From JAOUEA01 sp963719165 (GTDB lineage Bacteria; Actinomycetota; UBA4738; HRBIN12), in the NCBI GenBank assembly GCA_963719165.1, contig CAVRAV010000001.1, positions 1,426,001 to 1,490,000 of the forward strand: DNA of 64,000 nt. The letters run 5' to 3'. Under the pieces are notes generated by a model. That model saw only the letters and a program-made list of their open reading frames with translations. It was not told the origin of the DNA and searched no databases. This document shows, piece after piece, positions 43,566 to 52,043 of this stretch. The translations under genes were made by a program, and so were the position numbers. The stretch's first letter is position 1. Each line of letters starts with the position of its first letter.

Positions 43566-43652
43566 GTTCCGAGCCTACCCGCGAGATCCGTTCAGCGGCA
43601 GAGGCAGACGGGCATGGATCATGCGTTGGGCATCCGTCGCTACCATCGACGG

Positions 43653-44519
43653 ATGCGAAGGCGTCCGGAGATCGAGCTGGCCCACGGCGATATCACCGCA
43701 CAGAACGTGGACGCGATCGTGAACGCGGCGAACACCGAACTCGTGCCCGGCGGTGGCGTCGACGGAGCCATCGCGCGCGCGGCCGGGCCGGGGGCGCTCG
43801 CCGAGCGTCTTGCCATCGCGCAGGAGCGCGGCCACCCGCCGCTCGCCACCGGTGAGGCCATCGCCACGAGTGGGGGCGATCTTCCCGCCCGCTGGATCAT
43901 CCACACCGCCGGTCCGGTCTACTCCGGAACCGAACGCGATCGGGGGTTGCTCACGGCAAGTCACCGGTCCTGCCTGCGCGTGGCGGATGAACTGGGCGCC
44001 CGGGTCGTCGCTTTCCCCGCCATCTCGACGGGCGTCTACGGCTACCCGCTCGAGCTCGCTGCGCCGATCGCGATCGGCGCCGTGCTAGAAGCCGAGACGG
44101 CGGTTCGGCGGGTCCGCTTCGTCTTGTTCGACACGGTCGCCCTGGAGGCGTTTCGGACCTCGCTGGTAGCATCCGGAACTGCGATGGGCGACGAACTCTC
44201 CAGCGTCAAGGGCGTCTACGACCGGCTGGGTCAGATCCAGCTGGTGGACTGTCGCGAGCCGTACGAATGGGAAGCGGGGCGCGTGAAGGGCGCCGTCCAC
44301 ATCCCCCTCAACGACATCATGGCCGGAGCAGGCAAGGACCTGGACAAGAATAGGTCCGTGGCCGTGATCTGCCGTTCCGGCAACCGCAGCGAGCTCGCCA
44401 CGATGATGCTGCAAGCGCGAGGGTTCGAGGCGCACAACGTCGAAGGCGGGATGGAGGCGTGGGCCGCAGAGGGCCTTCCCTTCGAAGCCGCGGACGGCTC
44501 GCCGGGAAGCGTGGCCTGA
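43653..44519 (+). CDS. Macro domain - rhodanese fusion protein
   Basis: In this 288-aa protein residues about 1-172 are a macro domain (ELAHGDITAQNVDAIVNAAN, GGGVDGAIARAAG, the catalytic loop FPAISTGVYGYPLE). Such domains bind ADP-ribose or remove it from proteins or metabolites. Residues about 185-280 are a single rhodanese domain (VYDRLGQIQLVDCREPYEWE, HIPLNDI, active-site loop VICRSGNRSELA, GGMEAWAAEGLPF) with the catalytic cysteine intact. The frame is open across the junction; an internal ATG (44182) could also let the rhodanese be made alone. ATG 43653 was chosen; it is divergent from the kinase operon. Confidence 0.85.
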   Translation: MRRRPEIELAHGDITAQNVDAIVNAANTELVPGGGVDGAIARAAGPGALAERLAIAQERGHPPLATGEAIATSGGDLPARWIIHTAGPVYSGTERDRGLLTASHRSCLRVADELGARVVAFPAISTGVYGYPLELAAPIAIGAVLEAETAVRRVRFVLFDTVALEAFRTSLVASGTAMGDELSSVKGVYDRLGQIQLVDCREPYEWEAGRVKGAVHIPLNDIMAGAGKDLDKNRSVAVICRSGNRSELATMMLQARGFEAHNVEGGMEAWAAEGLPFEAADGSPGSVA

Positions 44520-44526
44520 GCACTCC

Positions 44527-44958
44527 TCAGGCGCGGAACCGCCGGTAGACGGGCGTGTCCCCTTCGTACGTCGTGGCCACCGCTTCCGTGACGTCGCACA
44601 CGTAGAAGGCCAGCGGGTACGAGGCCGAGAAAGGACGTGCCTGCGCCGCCGGCTCGTCCGGCTGGACACGCAGCATCGTCCCCCGCACCATGAACTCGCC
44701 CCCGGTGCCCTCGTGGTTGTCCATGGGCGTGTGCAGCGCGTACCGCCCGTCGCGCGCGATCTCCGCGACCTTGGGACTTCCGGCCCGGCAGCAGATGGCG
44801 AGCTGCCCGCCGCCGAACCACGGAGACACCGGGTGCACGCGGGGCGCGCCGTCGCGCCGCAGCGTCGCATGGAAGACGACCGCGCCTCCGATCCGGTCGC
44901 GACCGAACGCCGCCAGCTCGGGTGCGGCCGCCTCGAAGGCCTCCCAGGTCATCCCCAT
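44527..44958 (-). CDS. Pyridoxamine 5'-phosphate oxidase-like flavin-binding protein
   Basis: This 143-aa split-barrel protein (PNPOx/F420-FMN reductase superfamily) contains AVVFHATLRRDGAPRVHPVS, LAICCRAGSPKVAEIARDGR and YALHTPMDNHEGTGGEFMVRG, the usual strand pattern of general-stress PNPOx-like proteins. Such proteins bind FMN, F420 or haem. ATG 44958 is preferred (MGMTWEAFEAAAPEL); the longer frame is not conserved-looking. It is convergent with the macro-rhodanese gene, seven bases apart. Confidence 0.8.
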   Translation of the reverse strand: MGMTWEAFEAAAPELAAFGRDRIGGAVVFHATLRRDGAPRVHPVSPWFGGGQLAICCRAGSPKVAEIARDGRYALHTPMDNHEGTGGEFMVRGTMLRVQPDEPAAQARPFSASYPLAFYVCDVTEAVATTYEGDTPVYRRFRA

Positions 44959-45028
44959 CGGGGCATCGTACGTCTGAGGCCGGGCTTCCTCGTCTCGGCC
45001 CGGGGGACTTCGAGCGCATACTGCACGC

Positions 45029-46093
45029 ATGCGCCGCTCGCGTCCCGCGTTCGCCGTCACCGTCTCCGCCGTTGTCGCCTTGGTGGTCGCCGTCGTCCTC
45101 GGGAGCGGCTCACAGGTGGCGGGGGCCGCCCTGCCGCCTCGCATCTCCTACGACACCAACGCGGGTTCGCTCCGGGCGGCCGCGCTCGACGGCGTCGTCA
45201 CCGCGGCATGGGCGCACCGGTCGCCGTACGGATCCATGAGTGGCGGGATCGTCGCTGCCGCGCGGCCCGGGGCACACGGCGGGAGCAGGGTGATGGGATC
45301 CGATGCTGCGACCGGCGCCACGACGTTCACGATCCGCGACGCGTTCTTCCCGCTCATCGGCCGCCACGGATCTCGCGTCGTGTTCCTGCCCGACGCGAAC
45401 GCGTCGGGGCCCGGCGACCGCGACAACGCGCTCAACTCCGTCTGGCTGCACGACGTCGTGGCCGGCACCGATCGCCGGCTGATCCGCTTCAGGGACTCCG
45501 ACCGTGTCCCCCTGAACCTCGCGATCTCCCCCTCCGGGCGCGTCGTCGCGATCACGCACGGCAACGACCAGGACCTGTTCGCGTGGGATATCTGGACCGC
45601 GCGCACCGACCGGCACCGCGTGCGGCGACTCACCCACGATGGCAACTCGCTGTACCCGTCCTTCGCCCCCTCGGGCTCGAGGATCGCGTTCACGAGGAAG
45701 GACGGTCAGAAAGCCTGCAGCGGGTCAGTCTGGGTGATGGCGTCGGACGGTTCGCGCGCGCGGAGGATCGTGCCCGCCACATGCACGCGAACGCTGCTGC
45801 GTCCCGTGTGGCTGGACCCGAAGACGCTCGTCGCATGGAGCTGGGGCCGCCGTGGCGTGAAGGGGCTCGTCACCGTCGACGTGCCAACCGGCGCGGTCGC
45901 TCCGCTCGTCAAGGGTAGGGTTATGGACTACAGCGTCTCGCGCACCCTTGGGCAGATGGCGATCCGCTTCCGCGGCGGCGCCGTCTCGCTCGTGGACCTC
46001 CGCTCGCACCCGTACGCGATCACGCCGCTCCCGGGATCCGAGCCCAACGGGTTCCGCGTCTTCGTCTCGGGCGCGCTCGAGCTCGCCTACTGA
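45029..46093 (+). CDS. Secreted TolB/WD40-like beta-propeller protein
   Basis: This 354-aa exported protein has a signal peptide (about 1-33, FAVTVSAVVALVVAVVLGSG) ending near VAGA. At least five PD40-type blades follow, for example LNLAISPSGRVVAITH, LYPSFAPSGSRIAFTR and LLRPVWLDPKTLVAWS. Two cysteines (KACSGSVW, PATCTRT) could pair. Only a scaffold/binding role can be guessed. Its stop overlaps the convergent aminotransferase stop by seven bases. Confidence 0.75.
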   Translation: MRRSRPAFAVTVSAVVALVVAVVLGSGSQVAGAALPPRISYDTNAGSLRAAALDGVVTAAWAHRSPYGSMSGGIVAAARPGAHGGSRVMGSDAATGATTFTIRDAFFPLIGRHGSRVVFLPDANASGPGDRDNALNSVWLHDVVAGTDRRLIRFRDSDRVPLNLAISPSGRVVAITHGNDQDLFAWDIWTARTDRHRVRRLTHDGNSLYPSFAPSGSRIAFTRKDGQKACSGSVWVMASDGSRARRIVPATCTRTLLRPVWLDPKTLVAWSWGRRGVKGLVTVDVPTGAVAPLVKGRVMDYSVSRTLGQMAIRFRGGAVSLVDLRSHPYAITPLPGSEPNGFRVFVSGALELAY

Positions 46094-47256
46094 ACCAGCG
46101 AGCGCAGGCGTTCGCCGGCGGCCTCGAGGGTCTCCAGCCGCTTGCAGAACGCGAACCGCACGAGGTGGGCACCGTCCTGCGGCCGTGAGACGAAGGACGA
46201 GCCGGGCACGGTGGCGACACCGACGCGCTCCACGAGCCGATGCGCGGTCTGCACGTCGTCGCCGAGCCCCAGGTGGGTGCAGTCCGCCATCACGTAGTAC
46301 GCGCCCGCCGGCGGCCGCGCCGCGAACCCGGTCTCCTCGAGGATCCGCATCATGACGTCGCGTCGCTCCAGATAGCTCGCCGCCATCGCGAGGAAGTAGG
46401 CGGGTGGCAGCTCGAGGGCGTCGATGCCCGCCATCTGCAGGGGCGCGGCCGCTGCCACGGTGAGGAAGTCGTGCACCGATCGGATCCCCGCCATCAACGG
46501 GGCCGTCGCCACGGCCCACCCCACGCGCCAGCCGGTGACCGCGTACGTCTTCGACAGCGCGCTGATCGTGATCGTCCGCTCCTCCATCCCAGGGATCGTG
46601 GCGATCGGTACGTGCGCCGCGCCGTCGTAGCGGATGTGCTCGTAGATCTCGTCGGTGATGGCGACCACGTCGAACCGCGCGCACAGCGCGGCGATCGCTT
46701 CGAGCTCGGCGCGCGTGAACACCTTGCCGGTGGGGTTGTTGGGCGTGTTGATGACGACCGCGCGCGTGCGCTCGTTGAACGCCGCGCGCAGCCCCGCCTC
46801 GTCGAAGGACCAGTCGGGGGCACGCAACCTCACGTAACGTGGGACGGCGCCGGCGAGGATCGCGTCGGGTCCGTAGTTCTCGTAGAAGGGCTCGAACAGC
46901 ACGACCTCGTCGCCGGGGTCGAGCACGCCGAGGAACGCTGCGATCATGGCCTCGGTGGACCCGCACGTCACGCAGACCTCGGTGTCGGGATCCACGGCCA
47001 TGCCGTAGTCGCGCGCGTATGCGGCGGCGATCGCTCGGCGGAACGCCGGAACGCCCCAGGTCACCGGGTACTGGTTGTGGTCCTCGGCGATGGCCCGTCC
47101 GGCTGCGTCCTTGATCGCCTGCGGGGCCGGGAAGTCGGGGAAGCCCTGGCCCAGGTTGATCGCTCCGTGCTCGTCGGCGAGCCGGGTCATGTCGCGGATC
47201 ACGGACTCGGTGAACGACGATGCCTTGACCGAGGAGCGAAGCTTGGAGACATCCAT
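46087..47256 (-). CDS. Class I/II PLP aminotransferase, likely kynurenine-type
   Basis: This 389-aa fold-type I aminotransferase has INLGQGFPDFPAP, the cofactor loop TCGSTEAMIAAFLG, NTPNNPTGKVF, the Asp in AITDEIYEHIRYDG, the Schiff-base lysine in ISALSKTYAVTGWRVG, and the substrate Arg in VRFAFCK. The sequence style (MEERTITISALSKTY, LNLGQGFPD) is that of kynurenine/glutamine transaminase K. It lies 25 bases downstream of tryptophan 2,3-dioxygenase on the same strand, so kynurenine as substrate is plausible. Start ATG 47256. Confidence 0.9.
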   Translation of the reverse strand: MDVSKLRSSVKASSFTESVIRDMTRLADEHGAINLGQGFPDFPAPQAIKDAAGRAIAEDHNQYPVTWGVPAFRRAIAAAYARDYGMAVDPDTEVCVTCGSTEAMIAAFLGVLDPGDEVVLFEPFYENYGPDAILAGAVPRYVRLRAPDWSFDEAGLRAAFNERTRAVVINTPNNPTGKVFTRAELEAIAALCARFDVVAITDEIYEHIRYDGAAHVPIATIPGMEERTITISALSKTYAVTGWRVGWAVATAPLMAGIRSVHDFLTVAAAAPLQMAGIDALELPPAYFLAMAASYLERRDVMMRILEETGFAARPPAGAYYVMADCTHLGLGDDVQTAHRLVERVGVATVPGSSFVSRPQDGAHLVRFAFCKRLETLEAAGERLRSLVQ

Positions 47257-47281
47257 CTGCCGCGGATGATACCGACCGCGC

Positions 47282-48091
47282 CTACAGACGGCTGCGCAGA
47301 CCCCACAGTTCCGGGAAGAACCGCTTGTCGAGCGTGGAGCGCAGGTAACCCACGCCGCTGCTGCCCCCGGTCCCGCGCTTCGCCCCGATCTCACGCTCGA
47401 CCATCAAGACGTGCAGGGAGCGCCATTGCGCCACGGCCTCGTCGTGATCGAGCAGCCCCTCGCTCACGGCGAAGAGCGGGGGGTGCTCGCGCGCCATCCT
47501 CACGAGCGAGCCCTCCCGCACCGCCTCGTCGTCGGCGGGCATCGGCAGCCCGGAACGTTCCAGCAGGGCCCGGAACCCGTCCCATAGCGTGGGTTCGTCA
47601 AGCCGGCGCCGCAGCCGCTCGCGCTCTTCGGGCGCCGCGGCGAGATCCTCGAGGAAGCGTGCGTCCTTCAGCCCGCTGATGAACTCCATCTCACGGAACT
47701 GGGCGGACTGGAAGCCGCTCGCCGGCGTGAGCAACTCCCGGAACTCGAGGAAGTCCTGCGGGGTCATCGTCTCCAACACCTGGATGTGCTCGATCAGCAC
47801 CCGCTCGATCGCGTGGACGCGCACGAGGTAGTGACGGGCGCGTTCGGCCTCGCCCTCGGTCATGAGATCGCGCACCGAACCGAGCTCGAACAGCACCTGC
47901 TTGAACCACAGCTCGTACGCTTGGTGCACGACGATGAACAGCAACTCGTCGTGCACCGGCGGTTCGGACCGCAGCTGCTGGAGCTCGAGCAATCCCGGGA
48001 TGTGGAGGTACGAGGCGTAGGTGACGTCGCTCTCCGCGACGTCCGCGAGGCGTCCGAACCGTCGTTCCTGCGCCCCCGCGTCCTCCGCCAT
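47282..48091 (-). CDS. kynA: Tryptophan 2,3-dioxygenase
   Basis: This haem enzyme opens the indole ring of tryptophan to N-formylkynurenine. The 269-aa protein has the all-helical TDO core: TYASYLHIPGLLELQ, DELLFIVVHQAYELWFKQVL, HIQVLETMTPQDFLEFRELL, SGFQSAQFREMEF and the C-terminal GTGGSSGVGYLRSTL with haem-pocket residues (the proximal His is within QWRSLHVLM). ATG 48091 is used; sequence upstream to 48148 is not conserved-looking. It pairs with the aminotransferase downstream; no formamidase or kynureninase gene is in the window. Confidence 0.93.
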   Translation of the reverse strand: MAEDAGAQERRFGRLADVAESDVTYASYLHIPGLLELQQLRSEPPVHDELLFIVVHQAYELWFKQVLFELGSVRDLMTEGEAERARHYLVRVHAIERVLIEHIQVLETMTPQDFLEFRELLTPASGFQSAQFREMEFISGLKDARFLEDLAAAPEERERLRRRLDEPTLWDGFRALLERSGLPMPADDEAVREGSLVRMAREHPPLFAVSEGLLDHDEAVAQWRSLHVLMVEREIGAKRGTGGSSGVGYLRSTLDKRFFPELWGLRSRL

Positions 48092-48175
48092 GGCGCGACG
48101 GTAGGGTCCATCGCCCGGCACCGTCAACACCGGGCGGGCGACGCTCAAGAGAGCTCGGCGTCGCGCGAGCGCCGC

Positions 48176-48195
48176 GGTGCGGTGCGGTGCGGTGC
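48176..48195. repeat. Four tandem copies of GGTGC
   Basis: A pure (GGTGC)x4 microsatellite lies in the 109-base spacer between the kynA start and the stop of the phosphodiester glycosidase gene. It is non-coding. No regulatory role is apparent, though its length could vary by slippage. Confidence 0.7.
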
Positions 48196-48200
48196 GACCT

Positions 48201-49628
48201 TTAGCGCGAGCGGGCGTGGAACGAACGCGCCATCCGCAGGACGCTCGGTGGCAAGGGACCGACGCCCCCGAACGCGCCGGAGGCCATCGCCGCCATCAAC
48301 CCGCCCGTGGAGCCCGGATCACCCAGGGATGCGTCCATCGCCCGCCGGGCCTGCAGCCCCGAGACGATGGCCCCGAATCCCGTTGGGGCCGCGGCTGCGA
48401 ACGGCCCCACGCCGAACGCAGGCCGCTTCCCGTAGGGCGACGGATCGACCTCGCCCGGGTCCGGGCCCGGGAGGACCAGGACGGCGTTCGTGACGGGCCG
48501 CTCTCCGGAGCGGTCCGAAGGATGAGACACGATGCCCTGTCCCTGCACCCACATCGTGGCGCCGCCGCCGCCGTCGAGGTTGACCGCGTACGTCGCGCCC
48601 CGACTCATCATGAAGTGCGCGAAGCCGCTGAGCGTCATGCCTACCGAGCTGTGTGACCGCCCGTCCACGACCGCCAGGATGACCCTGCCGTCCGACGTGA
48701 CGCCGATGCCCGTGCGCGGGTTCCTCGAGCAGAAGTACGAGTGGCACCTGGATGGAGCGACGGCCCTGCCCTTGTCCACCAGCAGCGGCATCCCGCCCAC
48801 GGAGTCCATGACCCCGGCCCAGCCGAACGACCAGGTGAGCCGGATCATCTCACGCCGGTGCACGCCCTGCAGCTCTCTGGCGCCCCGCCCCCTAAGTCCC
48901 GCCGACAGCACCACCGTGCCGGGCCGGACTTGCAGCACGCTCGTGGCGCAGCGTGCGCGATCGACGACGTAATCCCGGCTCACGCCCCGGCGATTCGCGG
49001 TCCATCGGAGCGTGCCGGCGACCTTCAACCTTACCGAGCACGCGTCGCGCGGCGGATGTTCGGCCGAGCCGCCGTAGGAGGTGTACCCCACGATGTCCGA
49101 GCCCGCCGGATGCCCCGTGTTGAACTCCGACACGGCGAACCGCGCCTTCGTGTCGAGGTTCCGGCCGGAGACACGCGCTTGCTGCGCGCCCACGTACTCC
49201 GACGACTCGTCGTGGGAGATGGCGAAGCTCGCGCCGTTCTGCATGCCCAGTTGACGCAGGGTGCCGTCCTCCGCGAACGGATGCAGCGGGCGGCCTGGGG
49301 CGATGGTGAAATCGCCGTTGATCGCGGCGATCGCCTGGTGCGCGGCCCCGATCGCGCTCGTGCGCGCGTAGTTCCCCATCGCCCCCGCCGCGGTCGCGAC
49401 GTCGATGGTCACGGGTTTGGACGGGTCGACCGTCAGGACGTACGCGCGGTTCGGCCCCGTCGGGTCCACGATGCGCGTCAGCTTGAGGCCGGGCGCGATC
49501 TTCTGGGTCGTGGAGCTGCGCCCCGCGGCGGGACCCGCGCTGCCGGTGGCCGGTGACACGGCCACGGAGGCCAGGACGGCCGCAGCGAGCATCAGGCTCC
49601 CAGCGGCCGTCCGACGCATGCCTCGCAT
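48201..49628 (-). CDS. Secreted phosphodiester glycosidase family protein (NAGPA/DUF2233)
   Basis: This 475-aa exported protein has a signal peptide (about 1-32). The NAGPA domain carries AIAAINGDFTIAPGRPLHPF near residue 100. GVTSDGRVILAVVDGRSHSSVG, a SGFAHFMMSRGATYAVNLDGG region and the LDGGGGATMW motif lie near residue 355-375. NAGPA-type enzymes cleave phosphodiesters between sugars and other groups; bacterial relatives act on cell-wall or exopolysaccharide glycans. Six or more cysteines suggest disulfides. The last 60 residues are Gly/Pro/Ala-rich. It is divergent from the RDD gene. Confidence 0.82.
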   Translation of the reverse strand: MRGMRRTAAGSLMLAAAVLASVAVSPATGSAGPAAGRSSTTQKIAPGLKLTRIVDPTGPNRAYVLTVDPSKPVTIDVATAAGAMGNYARTSAIGAAHQAIAAINGDFTIAPGRPLHPFAEDGTLRQLGMQNGASFAISHDESSEYVGAQQARVSGRNLDTKARFAVSEFNTGHPAGSDIVGYTSYGGSAEHPPRDACSVRLKVAGTLRWTANRRGVSRDYVVDRARCATSVLQVRPGTVVLSAGLRGRGARELQGVHRREMIRLTWSFGWAGVMDSVGGMPLLVDKGRAVAPSRCHSYFCSRNPRTGIGVTSDGRVILAVVDGRSHSSVGMTLSGFAHFMMSRGATYAVNLDGGGGATMWVQGQGIVSHPSDRSGERPVTNAVLVLPGPDPGEVDPSPYGKRPAFGVGPFAAAAPTGFGAIVSGLQARRAMDASLGDPGSTGGLMAAMASGAFGGVGPLPPSVLRMARSFHARSR

Positions 49629-49705
49629 GGACTAGTCATCGGTCGGGGTCCGCAGTTCCTTGAACGGCCCATACGCGTTGTACGGTAGAGTGTTCCGGCT
49701 TTTCC

Positions 49706-49734
49706 TTGACGTCGGGCGCCCGTCCCCCTACGGT
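49706..49734 (+). promoter_or_regulatory. Sigma-70-type promoter for the RDD gene
   Basis: TTGACG (49706-49711), a 17-base spacer, and TACGGT (49729-49734) match the -35 and -10 boxes of housekeeping actinobacterial promoters. They lie 33 bases before the TTG start with its GGAGG-like site. The match is by eye. Confidence 0.5.
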
Positions 49735-49766
49735 CGGACCCTTACCCCTCGAACGGAGGTTCCCGG

Positions 49767-50339
49767 TTGCGCTACGTCGGCGTCGGTCGTCGCTTCTTCG
49801 CGACGGTGATCGATTGGATCTTCGCGCTGCTGTGGATCATCCCGCTCAACGAGATCACCAAGGTCGTCACGCACGACCCGGGCGGCGCCACGCTCACGAG
49901 CTACCGGTTCGAGCTCACCGGATGGCGATTCGTGGCGGCGGCGCTCATCACGCTGTTCTATTACGTGCTGCTCGAAGGGCTCCTCGGCGCGACGGTCGGC
50001 AAGTTCCTCCTCGGACTGCGCGTGGTGCGCATGGACGGGACCAAGATGGGGTGGGGAGGCTCCGTCGTCCGCAACGTGCTGCGGGTCGTGGACCTGTTCC
50101 CGTTCGTGATCCCGTACCTGCTGGGATCGGTGATGATCTGGACGGGCGGCTCCCAGAAGCAGCGCATCGGCGATCGAGCCGCCGACACGGTGGTGGTCCG
50201 CAGCAACGAACCACCGGCGACGGCGCGGGAGTCCTCCGTCCCGGCCGCGCCGGGCGCCGCGCCGCAAGGCCCGCCACCGTTGCCGCCTCCGCCGCCCGGA
50301 GGCGACGACCCCGCTACCAGCGATCGTCCTTGGATGTGA
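49767..50339 (+). CDS. RDD-family membrane protein
   Basis: This 190-aa protein has three to four membrane helices. The RDD pattern appears as VGVGRRFFATVIDWIFALLW (Arg and Asp in helix 1) and the loop LLGATVGKFLLGLRVVRMDG, followed by RIGDRAADTVVV (third Asp). A Pro/Ala-rich cytoplasmic tail ends it. RDD proteins are presumed transporters or membrane modulators. Start TTG 49767 follows a GGAGG site by six bases. Its 3' end overlaps the convergent pilin-like gene by 26 bases. Confidence 0.85.
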   Translation: MRYVGVGRRFFATVIDWIFALLWIIPLNEITKVVTHDPGGATLTSYRFELTGWRFVAAALITLFYYVLLEGLLGATVGKFLLGLRVVRMDGTKMGWGGSVVRNVLRVVDLFPFVIPYLLGSVMIWTGGSQKQRIGDRAADTVVVRSNEPPATARESSVPAAPGAAPQGPPPLPPPPPGGDDPATSDRPWM

Positions 50340-50811
50340 GCGCTTGCCTCGCCGTGCATTCGGTGCCGACCCCGTAGAGCGGGTCCTGTGCGCCGGCGAC
50401 GAGCTTCAGGTAGAAGCACGCGCCTTCGCGCACCTGAACGGCCGCGGCCCACGTGACGCCGTTGGCGTACACGCTCACCTCGCCGAGCCTCGAGGACGAC
50501 GTGTCCGCATCCACGTAGGTCACGCCGGCACCGGGCTCCGACGAGCCGGCCAGCCCTGCGGCGTCGGCGCTCGCGAACGAACCCGTCTCCGCGAAGACCT
50601 GTTCGGATGACGCCTGCGCCACCCGGAGGTCGTGCTGAGCGTTGCCGATGTCGTTGGGGATCGACCGGTTCGCGAAGATCTCGACCAACAAGAAGACGCA
50701 CGAGAGCCCGAGCACGCCGACCACGAGGGGGAACCCGTGCCTACGGCGGGGCTGTGGGATCCCGTCCAGCTCCCGCTCGTACGCCTCGAGGATCTCGTCG
50801 TCGTCCTGCAC
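50314..50811 (-). CDS. Pilin-like membrane protein (second copy)
   Basis: The 165-aa protein has an acidic N-terminus (MQDDDEILEAYERELDG), a basic turn RRRHGF, one membrane helix (about 28-46), then IGNAQHDLRVAQASSEQVFAE and TGSFASADAAGLAGS, followed by a small beta domain with two cysteines (EGACFYLKL, GTECTAR). The helix, 'L..A....E.VF.E.G.F' and paired-cysteine layout resembles type IV minor pilins and the protein at 29012-29485. No prepilin cleavage motif is present. The function is unknown. Confidence 0.6.
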   Translation of the reverse strand: MQDDDEILEAYERELDGIPQPRRRHGFPLVVGVLGLSCVFLLVEIFANRSIPNDIGNAQHDLRVAQASSEQVFAETGSFASADAAGLAGSSEPGAGVTYVDADTSSSRLGEVSVYANGVTWAAAVQVREGACFYLKLVAGAQDPLYGVGTECTARQALTSKDDRW

Positions 50812-50836
50812 CCCGCCAGCCTACTCGCGACCCCGC

Positions 50837-52043
50837 TCAGGCGCCGAGCACGCGTCCGAGGTGCTCGAGGCTCTCCAGGTTGTGGCCTGAGAGGAACACG
50901 TCCACGCTCGGGCAGCGCGGCCGCCATCCCGCGCGCGAGCGGCTCGTAACGTGGCGAACCCTTGAGCGGGTTCACCCACACGACGCGGTAGGCGAGCCGG
51001 CGCAGACGCGCCATCTGCAGGCGCAACTGCTCCGGATCGCCGCGCTCCAGGCCGTCGGAGCACAGGACCACCACGGCGCCGCGGAGCGCCGCGCGCTGGC
51101 TCCATCCGTCGATGAGCGCCTTCAGCGATTCCCCGATCCGGGTGCCGCCCTCCCAGTCCTGCACGCGCTCGCCGATCTCACGCAGCGCGCGGTCGGGATC
51201 GTGCGTGCGCAGGATCCTCGTGACGCGCGTGAGCCGAGTCCCGAAGCAGAAGGTCTCCACGCGTCGCCCCGCGAGCATCGCGGCGTACGCGAACTGCATC
51301 AGCGCCCGCGAGTACGGGGCCATGGAGCCGCTGATGTCGAGGATGAGCACCAACGGGCGGCGGCGCGTCCCGCGCGTGCGCCAGGCCCGGTCGAACGGTT
51401 CACCCTGGGTCCTCAGGGATCGCCGAAGGGTGCGCCGCAGGTCGAACGTGGCACCCTTGGAGGCGGGACGAGTGCGTCGGGTCCGCTCGACCGGGACGCT
51501 GATGCTGAGGCGGCGGATCAAGGCCGCCACCCGCCGGCGCTCGTCGTCGGTGAGATCGCCGAAGGACTTGTGCCGCAGGACCTCGGACCCGCTCGCCACG
51601 ATCCTGATCGCGGTGAGCTCTTCCGCCTCCTCCTGCTCAGCCTCCGCGTCCTCGTCGTCGAGGCCGTGCCACTCCGCCGCCAGAGTGCCCGCGTCGACCT
51701 CCAGCCGCGCGAGCGCGGCCGCCTCGTCGGTCACCGGCGGCGACGTGCCCACGCCGGGGATCGTGAGCTCGACGGTGAGCTCCTCGGTCTCGTGCAGCGA
51801 GTCCCACCATCGCGCGAACGCTTCGTCGAACTGCTCGAGGTCCTCGCGGCGGCCGATGAGTGTGGTCCGGGCCGCCCAGTAGAGCGCGTCGCGATCCACG
51901 AACCCCAGGGCCGCCACGGCGCGCACGAAGGTGAGGATCCGGCCGGTGCCAACCGAGAGGCCACGCGCGCGAAGATCGCGACCGAGTCCTACGAGCGGGG
52001 AGATCGGCCCCGCGACCGCGCCCGGGCCGATCGGCTCAGGCAT
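50837..52043 (-). pseudogene. CoxE/VWA-domain MoxR partner, frameshifted near its end
   Basis: The restored 401-aa protein is a VWA-containing CoxE-like partner of MoxR ATPases: the N-terminal helical region, then PLVLILDISGSMAPYSRAL (MIDAS D-x-S-x-S), CFGTRLTRVTRIL, GGTRIGESL, VLCSDGLERGDP and NPLKGSPRYEPLARGMAAALP. After ALPE the frame breaks; one extra base at 50906 separates it from the family ending VDVFLSGHNLESLEHLGRVL (stop at 50837). Without the indel the read-through protein is about 507 aa with a nonsense tail. It may be real or a sequence error. The start overlaps the MoxR stop by eight bases. Confidence 0.85.
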
